Assembly: GCF_025699485.1 (NCBI RefSeq)
Contig: NZ_JANUXN010000004.1
Location: 186,001-250,000 of the forward strand
Source of the DNA: Thauera carbonicopians
GTDB taxonomy: Bacteria; Pseudomonadota; Gammaproteobacteria; Burkholderiales; Rhodocyclaceae
Direction of reading: 5' to 3'
Length of the DNA stretch: 64,000 nucleotides
Below, one piece after another: positions 1 to 8,655 of this stretch. Each line of letters begins with the position of its first letter. Positions within the stretch are counted from its first letter, which is position 1. The notes under the pieces are model-generated. The model was not told the origin of the DNA, searched no databases, and was given only the letters and a program-made list of their open reading frames with translations. The position numbers were made by a program, and so were the translations under genes.

Positions 1-296
1 ATGCCGATCTCGCCGCCGATCCGAAGATGAGCGGTGCGCAGATCAAGCGCTTCCTGGTGCTGCACAAGGAGCTGGACGCCGACGACGGCGAGCTCACCCG
101 CACGCGCAAGGTGCGCCGCAACTTCATCGCCGAGAAGTATGCCGTGCTGGTCGATGCGCTGTTCGAAGGCCGTGCGCGCCAGTTCATCGAGACCCAGGTC
201 ACCTACGAGGATGGCCGTGTCGGCAAGGTCTCGGCCGACCTGCGCATCGAGGAAGCGAAGACTTTTGCGCCGCAGGCCGGCCAGTTGGCGGCCTGA
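1..296 (+). CDS. Acyl-CoA synthetase (AMP-forming), C-terminal fragment
   Basis: Only the last ~98 codons are in the window; the frame is open from position 3 and ends at TGA 294-296. The visible part contains the motif DGELTRTRKVRR, which resembles the C-terminal lid of long-chain acyl-CoA synthetases of the AMP-forming family, where the conserved lysine region completes adenylation and thioesterification. The stop lies 11 bases before the livG start, so the gene is probably co-transcribed with the Liv-type transporter. This suggests a ligase that activates the imported carboxylic acid to its CoA ester. The substrate cannot be read from this fragment, and the catalytic P-loop lies outside the window. 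Confidence 0.75.
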   Translation, partial: ADLAADPKMSGAQIKRFLVLHKELDADDGELTRTRKVRRNFIAEKYAVLVDALFEGRARQFIETQVTYEDGRVGKVSADLRIEEAKTFAPQAGQLAA

Positions 297-307
297 GGAG
301 ACGAGGA

Positions 308-1138
308 ATGGACATGACCGACATCAACCCCGCCGCCTCGGATGCTGCCGCGGATTCGGGCCGCCGCTTCGGCGACGTGATCCTGGATCTGCAGAACATC
401 TCGCTGCGCTTCGGCGGCGTGAAGGCGCTGACCGACATCAGCTTCGACGTCCGCGAGCACGAGATCCGCTCGATCATCGGCCCCAACGGCGCCGGCAAGA
501 GCTCGATGCTGAACGTCATCAACGGCGTCTATCACCCGCAGGAAGGCAGGATTCTCTACCGCGGCCAGGAGCGCAAGCGGCTCGAGCCCTACATGGCGGC
601 GCGCCAGGGGATCGCCCGCACCTTCCAGAACATCGCGCTGTTCAAGGGCATGAGCGTGCTCGACAACATCATGACCGGCCGCAACCTGATGATGAAGAGC
701 AACATCCTGCAGATGGCGCTGTACTGGGGCCGGGCGCAGAAGGAGGAGATCGCCCACCGCGAGAAGGTGGAGGAGATCATCGACTTCCTCGAGATCCAGA
801 ACGTGCGCAAGACGCCGGTGGGCCAGCTTCCCTACGGCCTGCAGAAGCGCGTCGAGCTGGGCCGCGCGCTGGCGGCGGAACCGTCGATGCTGCTGCTCGA
901 CGAGCCGATGGCCGGCATGAACGTCGAGGAGAAGCAGGACATGTGCCGCTTCATCCTCGACGTTAATGACCAGTTCGGCACCACCATCGTGCTGATCGAG
1001 CACGACATGGGCGTGGTGATGGACATTTCCGATCGCGTCGTGGTGCTCGACTACGGCAAGAAGATCGGCGACGGCGCACCGGACGAGGTGCGCAACAACG
1101 AAGACGTCATCAGTGCCTACCTCGGCACGTCGCACTGA
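308..1138 (+). CDS. livG: Branched-chain amino acid-type ABC transporter ATP-binding protein (LivG-like)
   Basis: 276 aa cytoplasmic ATPase that powers a Liv/HAAT-family importer. Walker A GPNGAGKS lies at about residues 58-65, a Q-loop region RTFQNIALF follows, the signature is the degenerate LPYGLQKRVE typical of LivG, and Walker B is SMLLLDEP, followed by the switch region LIEHDMG. The ATG at 308 has a purine-rich ribosome site (gaggagacgagg) directly upstream. The first ~25 residues are an extension ahead of the ABC domain. It sits between an acyl-CoA synthetase and livH, so the transported substrate is more likely an organic or aromatic acid than an amino acid; that is inference from context. 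Confidence 0.93.
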   Translation: MDMTDINPAASDAAADSGRRFGDVILDLQNISLRFGGVKALTDISFDVREHEIRSIIGPNGAGKSSMLNVINGVYHPQEGRILYRGQERKRLEPYMAARQGIARTFQNIALFKGMSVLDNIMTGRNLMMKSNILQMALYWGRAQKEEIAHREKVEEIIDFLEIQNVRKTPVGQLPYGLQKRVELGRALAAEPSMLLLDEPMAGMNVEEKQDMCRFILDVNDQFGTTIVLIEHDMGVVMDISDRVVVLDYGKKIGDGAPDEVRNNEDVISAYLGTSH

Positions 1139-1152
1139 GCGGGGATACAGTC

Positions 1153-2082
1153 ATGGGATTCTTTCTTGAAACCTTGTTCGGCGGCTTGATGGCCGGCATG
1201 TTGTATTCGCTGGTCGCGCTCGGCTTCGTGCTGATCTACAAGGCCTCGGGCGTGTTCAACTTCGCCCAGGGGGCGATGGTGCTGTTCGCCGCGCTGGCGA
1301 TGGCGCGCTTCGCCGAGTGGTTCCCGAAGTGGTTCGGCTTCGAGAGCCTGCTGCTGGCCAACCTGCTGGCCTTCGTCGCGGCGATGGCGATGATGGTGGT
1401 GCTGGCCTGGGCGATCGAGCGCTTCTGCCTGTCCAAGCTGGTCAACCAGGAAGGCATCACGCTGCTGATGGCGACGCTGGGCATCGCCTACTTCCTCGAC
1501 GGCTTCGGCCAGACCCTGTTCGGCAGCGACATCTACAGCATCAACGTCGGCATGCCGAAGGACCCGGCCTTCGTCATGGAAAGCATGTTCGAAGGCGGCG
1601 TCATGATCAGCAAGGAAGACCTCGTCGCCGCGGCCGTTTCCGCGCTGCTGGTGATCGTGCTGGCGCTGTTCTTCCAGAAGACCAAGACCGGCCGCGCGCT
1701 GCGCGCGGTGGCCGACGACCACCAGGCCGCCCAGTCGATCGGCATCCCGCTGAACAGGATCTGGGTGATCGTCTGGTCGGTGGCGGGCTTCGCCGCGCTG
1801 ATCGCCGGCATCATCTGGGGCTCCAAGCTGGGCGTGCAATTCACGCTGTCGCTGGTGGCGCTGAAGGCGCTGCCGGTGGTCATCCTGGGCGGGCTGACCT
1901 CGGTGCCCGGGGCGATCATCGGCGGCCTGATCATCGGCGTGGGCGAGAAGCTGTCCGAGATCTACATCGGGCCCATGCTCGGCGGCGGCATCGAGATCTG
2001 GTTCGCCTACGTGCTGGCGCTGGGCTTCCTGCTGCTGCGGCCGCAAGGGCTGTTCGGCGAAAAAATCATCGACCGCGTCTGA
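1153..2082 (+). CDS. livH: Branched-chain amino acid-type ABC transporter permease (LivH-like)
   Basis: 309 aa inner-membrane permease rich in hydrophobic segments (about eight predicted). It begins with GLMAGMLYSLVALGFVLIY, the usual LivH opening, and has VFNFAQGAMV shortly after, a hallmark of this permease family. The C-terminal LLLRPQGLFGEK is also typical. It pairs with LivM to form the channel of a HAAT-family importer. It starts 14 bases after livG and is followed at 31 bases by livM, consistent with one operon. Length is normal for the family. Confidence 0.93.
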   Translation: MGFFLETLFGGLMAGMLYSLVALGFVLIYKASGVFNFAQGAMVLFAALAMARFAEWFPKWFGFESLLLANLLAFVAAMAMMVVLAWAIERFCLSKLVNQEGITLLMATLGIAYFLDGFGQTLFGSDIYSINVGMPKDPAFVMESMFEGGVMISKEDLVAAAVSALLVIVLALFFQKTKTGRALRAVADDHQAAQSIGIPLNRIWVIVWSVAGFAALIAGIIWGSKLGVQFTLSLVALKALPVVILGGLTSVPGAIIGGLIIGVGEKLSEIYIGPMLGGGIEIWFAYVLALGFLLLRPQGLFGEKIIDRV

Positions 2083-2112
2083 CGTCCTCAGCGATTTCGG
2101 GAGACTTTCCGC

Positions 2113-3177
2113 ATGCTGTACAGAGAAAACGGCCAGTTCAAGACGAGCTACGCGGCCGACCAACAGATCTTTCCCATCCTCCAGGACCGCTGGGCCCTCG
2201 GCCTGCTGCTGCTGGTCGCCTTCGTGGTGATGCCGCTGGTGGGTTCGGAGTACTTCTTCCGCGCCATCCTGATTCCCTTCCTGATCCTGGCGCTGGCGGC
2301 GCTCGGGCTCAACATCCTGGTCGGCTACTGCGGCCAGATCTCGCTCGGCACCGGCGCCTTCATGGCGGTAGGCGCCTATGCTGCCTACAACTTCATGGTC
2401 CGCATCGACGGCATGCCGCTGATCGTGGCGATGCTGCTGGGCGGGCTGTGCGCGACCGTGATCGGCGTGCTGTTCGGGATTCCGTCGTTGCGCATCAAGG
2501 GCCTGTACTTGGCGGTGGCGACGCTGGCGGCGCAGTTCTTCACCGACTGGGCCTTCCTGCGCATCGGCTGGTTCACCAACAACTCGACCTCGGGCTCGGT
2601 GAGCGTGGCGAACCTGAACGTGTTCGGCATTCCGATCGAATCGCCGGTGAGCAAGTACCTGTTCTGCCTAGTGGTGGTGTGCCTGTTCGCGCTGATGGCC
2701 AAGAACCTGACGCGCAGCGCCATCGGCCGCCAGTGGATGGCGATCCGCGACATGGACGTGGCGGCGGCGGTGATCGGCATCCGCCCGGTCTATGCCAAGC
2801 TGACGGCCTTCGCGGTCAGCTCCTTCATCGTCGGCGTGGCCGGCGTGTTGTGGGCCTTCGTGTATCTGGGCGCCTGGGAGCCGGCCGCCTTCTCGATCGA
2901 CCGCTCCTTCCAACTGCTGTTCATGGTCATCATCGGCGGCCTGGGCTCGATTTCCGGCGCTTTCCTCGGCGCGGCCTTCATGGTGCTGCTGCCGGTGGTG
3001 CTCGACCAGCTGCCTCACTGGCTGGGCATTCCCATCTCCACGGCCACCGTCTCCCATCTGGTGCACATGATCTTCGGTGCGCTGATCGTGTTCTTCCTGA
3101 TCGTCGAACCGCACGGCCTGGCCAAGCTGTGGAGCGTAGGCAAGCAGAAGATGCGGCTATGGCCCTTCCCGCATTGA
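2113..3177 (+). CDS. livM: Branched-chain amino acid-type ABC transporter permease (LivM-like)
   Basis: 354 aa inner-membrane permease. An N-terminal ~30-residue cytoplasmic stretch is followed by about nine to ten hydrophobic segments. The family motif GLNILVGYCGQISLGTGAF lies near residue 70 and IGGLGSISGAFLGAAF near residue 280. The ATG at 2113 follows a gggag ribosome site. It would form the heterodimeric channel with LivH. The end of the protein (EPHGLAKLW) matches the usual LivM C-terminus. A short hairpin lies between it and the downstream substrate-binding gene. Confidence 0.93.
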   Translation: MLYRENGQFKTSYAADQQIFPILQDRWALGLLLLVAFVVMPLVGSEYFFRAILIPFLILALAALGLNILVGYCGQISLGTGAFMAVGAYAAYNFMVRIDGMPLIVAMLLGGLCATVIGVLFGIPSLRIKGLYLAVATLAAQFFTDWAFLRIGWFTNNSTSGSVSVANLNVFGIPIESPVSKYLFCLVVVCLFALMAKNLTRSAIGRQWMAIRDMDVAAAVIGIRPVYAKLTAFAVSSFIVGVAGVLWAFVYLGAWEPAAFSIDRSFQLLFMVIIGGLGSISGAFLGAAFMVLLPVVLDQLPHWLGIPISTATVSHLVHMIFGALIVFFLIVEPHGLAKLWSVGKQKMRLWPFPH

Positions 3178-3192
3178 TTTTCCGGTGCGGTG

Positions 3193-3219
3193 CCCGAATC
3201 GATGCGAAGTTCGGGTTTT
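3193..3219 (+). terminator. Weak intrinsic terminator or attenuator before the substrate-binding gene
   Basis: CCCGAA (3193-3198) pairs with TTCGGG (3210-3215) across an 11-base loop and is followed by four T. The stem is short, so it more likely stabilises the livM 3' end or tunes expression of the binding protein than stops transcription fully. Confidence 0.35.
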
Positions 3220-3277
3220 CGTTGCAGCTTCCGGGTACGCGGTACGTACCACTCACCAAAAACACGAGGAGACACCC

Positions 3278-4594
3278 ATGAAATTCAAACCTCTGGCTCT
3301 CGCAGCGACGCTCGTCACCCTGGGTGCGGCATCCTTCGCCACCCCCGCCATGGCGCAGGAGCAGTACATTCCGCTGCTGTCCTACCGCACCGGCGCCTAT
3401 GCGCCCAACGGCATCCCCTGGGCCAATGGCAAGCAGGACTATCTAAAGTACGTGAACGCCAACGGCGGCGTGAACGGCGTCAAAATCGCCTATGAGGAAT
3501 GCGAGACCGGCTATGCCACCGACAAGGGCGTGGAGTGCTACGAGCGCCTGAAGGGCCGCGGCGCCTCGTCGTTCGATCCGCAATCCACCGGCATCACCTT
3601 CGCGCTGACCGACAAGGCGCCGATCGACAAGATTCCGCTGATCACGCTGGGTTATGGCCTGGCGGCGTCGCAGGACGGCGGCGTGTTCAAGTGGAACTTC
3701 CCGCTGATGGGCAGCTACTGGACCGCGGCCGACATCCTGATCCAGCACCTGGGCGAGAAGGAAGGCGGGCTGGACAAGCTCAAGGGCAAGAAGATCGCGC
3801 TGGTCTATCATGACTCGCCGTTCGGCAAGGAGCCGATCCCGCTGCTGCAGAAGCGTGCCGAGATGCACGGCTTCCAACTCAACCTGCTGCCGGTGACGGC
3901 GCCGGGCGTGGAACAGAAGGCCACCTGGCTGCAGGTGCGCCGCGACCGTCCCGACTACGTGCTGCTGTGGGGCTGGGGGGTGATGAACTCCACCGCGCTG
4001 AAGGAAGCAGTGGCCACCGGCTTCCCGCGCGAGAAGATGTACGGCGTGTGATGGGCCGGCGCCGAGCCGGACGTCAAGGACGTCGGCGCCAACGCCAAGG
4101 GCTACAACGCGCTGGCGCTGAACCCCAACGGCACCGGCTATCCGCTGATCCAGGACATCCTGAAGAAGGTGCATGACGCCGGCCAGGGCTCCGGCCCGCG
4201 CGACGAGGTCGGCTCGGTGCTCTACACCCGCGGCATGCTCATCTCCATGCTCACGGTGGAAGCCGTCCGCCGCGCCCAGGAACAGTACGGTCAGGGCAAG
4301 GTGGTGACGCCCGAGCAGGTGCGCTGGGGCTTCGAGAACCTCGACATCGACGACAAGCGCCTGGAAGAGCTGGGCCTGGCCGGCGTGGTGCGCCCGATCA
4401 AGACCTCGTGCGACGACCACATGGGGTCGTCGTGGGCGCGCGTCCATCAGTGGGACGGCAGCAAGTGGGTGATGGGCGAGACCTGGTACGAGGGCGACAA
4501 GAGCGTGATCGATCCCCTGGTCAAGGAAGCGGCCGACCGTTACGCCGCCGAGAAGCGCATCCAGCGCCGCAGCGCCGACGACTGCAAGGCTTGA
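3278..4594 (+). pseudogene. Liv-type periplasmic substrate-binding protein, interrupted by an in-frame TGA
   Basis: The ATG at 3278 follows a gaggaga ribosome site and opens a classic signal peptide (MKFKPLALAATLV...TPAMA, cleavage expected after residue 26), then a type I periplasmic binding fold of the LivK/HAAT family. Codon 258 (4049-4051) is TGA. The same frame then continues without interruption for 180 codons to TGA at 4592-4594, and the downstream translation (WAGAEPDVKDVGANAKGY...) is what the family has next. Relatives usually read GVWW-(S/A)-G here, so a single TGG to TGA change explains the break. As written the product would be 257 aa and lack the second half of the ligand-binding lobes. 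It could be a real nonsense mutation, a sequencing error or stop-codon readthrough. It sits between livM and livF as expected for the binding protein. Confidence 0.85.
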
Positions 4595-4689
4595 GCCTTG
4601 CGCCCCGGCCCCCAGCGGGGCCAGGGTTGCCATGAATCAGGACGGGCCGCCGCCTGGGCGCGGCGCCCGCATCAACAGCGGATGAGACG

Positions 4690-5529
4690 ATGAACACCTC
4701 CACGACGAATGCGCCTCTGGCTCCCGAGTCCAACATCCTCCTGAACGTAAACGGCATCGAGGTCATCTACAACCACGTGGTGCTGGTGCTGAAAGGGGTA
4801 TCGCTGCAGGTGCCGGAAGGCCGCATCGTCGCCATCCTCGGCGGCAACGGCGCGGGCAAGACCACCACGCTGCGGGCGATCTCGAACCTGCTCAAGGGCG
4901 AGCGCGGCGAGGTCACCAAGGGCATGATCGAGTACCGCGGCGAGCGCGTCGAAGCACTGTCGCCGTCCGATCTGGTGCGTCGCGGCGTCGTCCAGGTGAT
5001 GGAAGGGCGCCACTGCTTCGCCCACCTGACGATCGAGGAAAACCTGCTCGCCGGCGCCTACACGCGCAGCGACAAGGGCGAGATTTCCGCCAACCTCGAC
5101 AAGGTCTATACCTATTTCCCGCGCCTGAAGACGCGCCGCAGCAGCCAGGCGGCCTATACCTCGGGCGGCGAGCAGCAGATGTGCGCGATCGGCCGGGCGC
5201 TAATGTCGAACCCGAACATGGTGCTGCTGGACGAGCCTTCGATGGGCCTGGCGCCGCAGATCGTCGAAGAGGTGTTCGAGATCGTCAAGGACCTCAACGC
5301 CAAGGAAAAGGTGAGCTTCCTGCTCGCCGAACAGAACACCATGGTGGCGTTGCGCTATGCGGATTTCGGCTACATCGTCGAGAACGGCCGCATCGTCATG
5401 GAAGGCGCGGCGCAGGAGCTGGCAAGCAACGAGGACGTCAAGGAGTTCTACCTCGGCCTGTCGGGCGAAGGGCGCAAGAGCTTCCGCGAGGTCAAGCATT
5501 ACCGCCGCCGCAAGCGCTGGCTGAGCTGA
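4690..5529 (+). CDS. livF: Branched-chain amino acid-type ABC transporter ATP-binding protein (LivF-like)
   Basis: 279 aa second ATPase of the Liv-type importer. Walker A GGNGAGKT lies near residues 54-61, the signature YTSGGEQQM near residue 157, and Walker B MVLLDEPSMGLAP after it; the H-loop position reads AEQN, as is usual in LivF. The C-terminus carries a basic extension (KHYRRRKRW) seen in the LivF variants that accompany acyl-CoA ligases. It lies 95 bases after the interrupted binding-protein gene. That gap holds a GC-rich inverted repeat (gccccgg...cggggc near 4603-4621) and no gene. Confidence 0.93.
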   Translation: MNTSTTNAPLAPESNILLNVNGIEVIYNHVVLVLKGVSLQVPEGRIVAILGGNGAGKTTTLRAISNLLKGERGEVTKGMIEYRGERVEALSPSDLVRRGVVQVMEGRHCFAHLTIEENLLAGAYTRSDKGEISANLDKVYTYFPRLKTRRSSQAAYTSGGEQQMCAIGRALMSNPNMVLLDEPSMGLAPQIVEEVFEIVKDLNAKEKVSFLLAEQNTMVALRYADFGYIVENGRIVMEGAAQELASNEDVKEFYLGLSGEGRKSFREVKHYRRRKRWLS

Positions 5530-5578
5530 GCACGGGCGCCGCAGCGAACTCCACAACGCAGCGAACAGGGATGCCGAG

Positions 5579-6814
5579 ATGAATTTCTACGACGAGCGGG
5601 AAACCCGCGATCCAGACCAACGCGAGCGCGAGCTGATGGCGCGCCTGCCGGCACAGATCGCCCATGCGCGCGCGAACGCGCCGGCTTTCGCCAGGCTGCT
5701 CGCCGACGTCGACCCCGCCGCGGTGTCGAGCCGCGCCGCGCTCGCCGCGTTGCCGGTCACGCGCAAATCGGAACTGCTGGAGCTGCAGAAGGCCGCGCGG
5801 CCCTTCGGCGGCTTTGCCGCGGTCGGCTGGGGCGCGGGCTGCCGGCGGGTGTTCGCTTCGCCCGGACCGCTGTACGAACCCGAGGGCGCGCGTGCCGACT
5901 ACTATCGTCTCGCCCGCGCCTTGTTCGCGGCCGGCTTCCGTGCCGGCGACCTGGTGCACAACACCTTCTCCTACCATTTCACGCCGGCCGGCTCGATGAT
6001 GGAGACGGCGGCCCATGCACTGGGCTGCACGGTCTTTCCGGCCGGCACCGGCCAGACCGAGCAGCAACTGGCGGCGATCGCCGATCTGCAGCCCAATGCC
6101 TACGTCGGCACGCCGTCCTTCCTGCGCATCCTGCTGGAGAAGGCGGACGAGTTCGGCGTCAGGCCGCCCTTCACCAAGGCCTTCGTCTCGGGCGAAGCTT
6201 TTCCGCCGAGCATGCGCGACGCTTTCGCCGCGCGCGGCATCCAGGCTTTCCAGGCCTACGCCACCGCCGACATCGGCCTGATCGCCTACGAGACCGAGGC
6301 GCGTGAAGGCCTGGTGGTGGACGAGGACGTCGTCGTCGAAATCGTCCGTCCCGGCACCGGCGACCCGGTCGCGCCCGGCGAAGTGGGCGAAGTGGTGGTG
6401 ACCACCTTCAATCCCGACTATCCGCTGATCCGCTTCGGCACCGGCGACCTGTCGGCACTGCTGCCCGGCGCTTCGCCCTGCGGGCGGACCAACCTGCGCA
6501 TCAAGGGCTGGATGGGCCGAGCCGACCAGACGACCAAGGTCAAGGGCATGTTCGTCCATCCGGGGCAGATCGCCCAGGTCGTCAAGCGCCATCCCGAGAT
6601 CACGCGTGCGCGGCTGGTGGTGGACAACCCCGACCTCAACGACCGCATGACGCTAATGTGCGAAGTCGCCGGCGGCGGCAGCGAGACGCTGGCGGCGGCG
6701 ATCACCACCAGCCTGCGCGAGCTGACCAAGCTGCGCGGCGAGGTCGCCTTCCTGCCGGGCGGAGCGCTCGCCAACGACGGCAAGGTGATCGACGACATGC
6801 GGACCTACGCCTGA
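5579..6814 (+). CDS. PaaK-like phenylacetate-CoA ligase family protein
   Basis: 411 aa member of the adenylate-forming phenylacetate-CoA ligase (PaaK) family. Recognisable family features are the PSFLR segment, YATADIGLIAYE, LIRFGTGDLSALL and GRADQTTKVKGMFVHPGQI, which correspond to the ATP/AMP-contacting and hinge regions. The C-terminal domain (RHPEITRARLVV...) is present. The usual Ser/Thr/Gly-rich P-loop is replaced near residues 94-105 by a sequence containing ASPGPLYEPEG. It is the next gene after livF, and family members like this recur beside Liv transporters. Likely role: activating the imported acid, or an accessory to that step. Substrate unknown. Confidence 0.75.
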   Translation: MNFYDERETRDPDQRERELMARLPAQIAHARANAPAFARLLADVDPAAVSSRAALAALPVTRKSELLELQKAARPFGGFAAVGWGAGCRRVFASPGPLYEPEGARADYYRLARALFAAGFRAGDLVHNTFSYHFTPAGSMMETAAHALGCTVFPAGTGQTEQQLAAIADLQPNAYVGTPSFLRILLEKADEFGVRPPFTKAFVSGEAFPPSMRDAFAARGIQAFQAYATADIGLIAYETEAREGLVVDEDVVVEIVRPGTGDPVAPGEVGEVVVTTFNPDYPLIRFGTGDLSALLPGASPCGRTNLRIKGWMGRADQTTKVKGMFVHPGQIAQVVKRHPEITRARLVVDNPDLNDRMTLMCEVAGGGSETLAAAITTSLRELTKLRGEVAFLPGGALANDGKVIDDMRTYA

Positions 6815-6875
6815 GCCCGCGCTATCCTGTCCTTCTTGCGGCGCCTGCGGGCGCCGCCGTCACATGAGGATGACC

Positions 6876-8066
6876 ATGAGTGAAGACTCTCGCGATGGCG
6901 CGCGGCTGCCGCTGGCCGGCGTGCGCGTGCTCGACCTGACGCGCCTGCTGCCAGGTCCATTGGCGACCCAGCATCTCGCCGACTACGGCGCCGACGTCGT
7001 CAAGATCGAGGACACCGGCGCCGGCGACTACGCCCGCGGCATGGGGGCGATGGGCGGCGATACCAGCTGGTTCTATCAGGTGGTCAATCGCAACAAGCGC
7101 AGCCTGCGCCTGGATCTCAAGCATCCGGAAGGCCGGGCGGTGTTCGAGAAGCTGGTGGCCGGCGCCGACATCCTGGTCGAAGGCTTCCGGCCGGGGGTCA
7201 TGGACAAGCTCGGTCTCGGCTACGACGCGCTGGCGCGGATCAACCCGCGCCTGGTGTTCTGCAGCATCTCCGGCTACGGCCAGAGCGGCCCCTATGCGCA
7301 GCGCGCGGGGCACGACCTCAACTACATCGGCTATGCCGGCGTGCTCGACCAGATCGGCACCGCCGGTGGCGCGCCGGCACTCTCGAATCTGCAACTGGGC
7401 GATCTGCTCGGCGGCACCATGACCGCGCTGTTCGGCATCCTGACCGCCCTGGTCGATGCCCGGGCGAGCGGCAAGGGGAGGATGGTCGATGTGTCGATGA
7501 CCGATGGCGTGATGGCCCACGCCATCTTTCCGCTGGCCGAAGTGCTGGCGCGAGGGCAGGTGAGGCCGCGCGGCGAGGACCTGCTGACCGGACAGGTGCC
7601 GTGTTATGGCGTGTATCGCACTGCCGACGGCCGCTACATGGCGGTCGGTGCGCTGGAAGCGAAGTTCTGGAACCTAGTCTGCGACACGCTGGAACGGTCG
7701 GATCTGAAGCCTTTCCACCTGGCGACCGGCGAAATCGGGGAAGGGACGAAGGCCGAACTCGCGGCGATTTTCGCCAGCCGCCGCCAGGCCGAATGGGTGG
7801 CGCTGTTCGATGGCGTGGATTGCTGCGTGACGCCGGTGCTGAGCCTGGAGGAAAGCCTGGAAAACCCCCAGCTGAAAGCACGCGGCATGGTGGTCGAGGT
7901 GGACGGCGTGCGCCAGTTCGGCCCGCCGGTGAAGCTGTCGAGCATGCCGGAACAGGTTTTCCGGCCGGCGCCGATAGTGGCGGGCGCCGACAGCGACGCG
8001 GTGCTGGGCGAGGTCGGGCTGAGCGCTGCCGACATTGCCCGCCTGCGCGGGGCGGGCGTCATCTGA
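6876..8066 (+). CDS. CaiB/BaiF family protein, probable alpha-methylacyl-CoA racemase
   Basis: 396 aa from ATG 6876, which has GAGG eight bases upstream; an in-frame ATG at 6864 would add four residues but has no such site. The N-terminus LPLAGVRVLDLTRLLPGP and the segment YGADVVKIED are class III CoA-transferase/racemase hallmarks. His146 in GHDLNY and Asp176 in LGDLLGG are 30 residues apart, the same spacing as the catalytic His126/Asp156 pair known for bacterial alpha-methylacyl-CoA racemase. This favours a racemase acting on 2-methyl-branched acyl-CoA over a CoA-transferase, although the family is hard to split by sequence. It ends the Liv/ligase operon. Confidence 0.78.
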   Translation: MSEDSRDGARLPLAGVRVLDLTRLLPGPLATQHLADYGADVVKIEDTGAGDYARGMGAMGGDTSWFYQVVNRNKRSLRLDLKHPEGRAVFEKLVAGADILVEGFRPGVMDKLGLGYDALARINPRLVFCSISGYGQSGPYAQRAGHDLNYIGYAGVLDQIGTAGGAPALSNLQLGDLLGGTMTALFGILTALVDARASGKGRMVDVSMTDGVMAHAIFPLAEVLARGQVRPRGEDLLTGQVPCYGVYRTADGRYMAVGALEAKFWNLVCDTLERSDLKPFHLATGEIGEGTKAELAAIFASRRQAEWVALFDGVDCCVTPVLSLEESLENPQLKARGMVVEVDGVRQFGPPVKLSSMPEQVFRPAPIVAGADSDAVLGEVGLSAADIARLRGAGVI

Positions 8067-8091
8067 GGCGACGCGGGCTGCGGGCAGAGCG

Positions 8092-8130
8092 AAAAAACGG
8101 GCACCTCCGGCCGGAGCCGGACGGTGCCCG
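8092..8130 (-). terminator. Intrinsic terminator of phaM
   Basis: On the minus strand a stem built from 8098-8105 and 8123-8130 (CGGGCACC/GGTGCCCG) continues through an inner stem (8106-8111 with 8116-8121, one bulged base) and is followed by six T (8092-8097 read on minus). It lies 25 bases past the phaM stop. On the plus strand the hairpin lacks a T-run. Confidence 0.85.
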
Positions 8131-8154
8131 CCGGGTGCAGGTCTTGCGCCCGCC

Positions 8155-8574
8155 TTACTTGTCGCCGGCAGGCTTGCGGCGCGTGCTGCGGGTGCTCGCC
8201 TTGGCTTCGGCGGGTGTGGCGGTGTCGGCCTGCGGCTGCTCGGTCGGATTCATCAGGTTCCAGGGCCACATCGCCGCCGCTGCGGCAAAGGGGTTGGCGC
8301 TATCGGACCGAGCCTCGTCCGAGTCGGAGCGCGTGCTCATCGCCTTGACCGCGGAGAGCGCGGCGCGCTGCAGCTCCAGGCCCTGGATGCTCATCTGCAG
8401 CATGTTCAGGTTCATCTTCAGCCAGCCTTCGACTGCCTTCATGTCGGTGATGCGCTTGTCGAGCTCGTCGACGTCGAGGGTGGGCGTGACCATGCCGGGA
8501 AGCGAAAAGCCCATGCTGCTCCACATGCCGCGAACGAATTCGAGCGGATCCTGCGCGTTGTGATCTTGAGACAT
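8155..8574 (-). CDS. phaM: PhaM-like polyhydroxyalkanoate granule multifunctional regulatory protein
   Basis: 139 aa. The N-terminal half (DPLEFVRGMW, LPGMVTPTLDVDELDKRI, WLKMNLNMLQMSIQGLELQ) matches the conserved core of PhaM, known from Cupriavidus necator to bind PHB synthase PhaC and DNA, activate the synthase and distribute granules. The C-terminus is Ala/Pro/Lys-rich (KASTRSTRRKPAGDK), a short version of the basic DNA-binding tail. The ATG at 8574 has a ggag site seven bases upstream; a GTG at 8580 is less likely. It is transcribed alone and ends at a strong terminator. No PHB synthesis genes are in the window. Confidence 0.85.
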   Translation of the reverse strand: MSQDHNAQDPLEFVRGMWSSMGFSLPGMVTPTLDVDELDKRITDMKAVEGWLKMNLNMLQMSIQGLELQRAALSAVKAMSTRSDSDEARSDSANPFAAAAAMWPWNLMNPTEQPQADTATPAEAKASTRSTRRKPAGDK

Positions 8575-8634
8575 TGACACGCTCCCGATAAGTTATGGTG
8601 ATGAACGAATAGTAACCGATGGATCGTCTCGCTG

Positions 8635-8654
8635 CTGCATTCGCATTCATGCAG
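8635..8654. other. Inverted repeat between the kinase stop codon and phaM
   Basis: CTGCAT (8635-8640) and ATGCAG (8649-8654) are separated by eight bases, directly after the sensor kinase stop and about 60 bases upstream of phaM. It may be an operator of phaM or the end of the kinase transcript. No T-run follows, so terminator function is doubtful. Confidence 0.35.
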
Positions 8655-8655
8655 T

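Noticed and set aside
4049-4051. Selenocysteine at the in-frame TGA of the binding protein
   Set aside because: The family has Trp here, the protein is not a known selenoprotein, and I see no bacterial SECIS-like hairpin directly after the codon.
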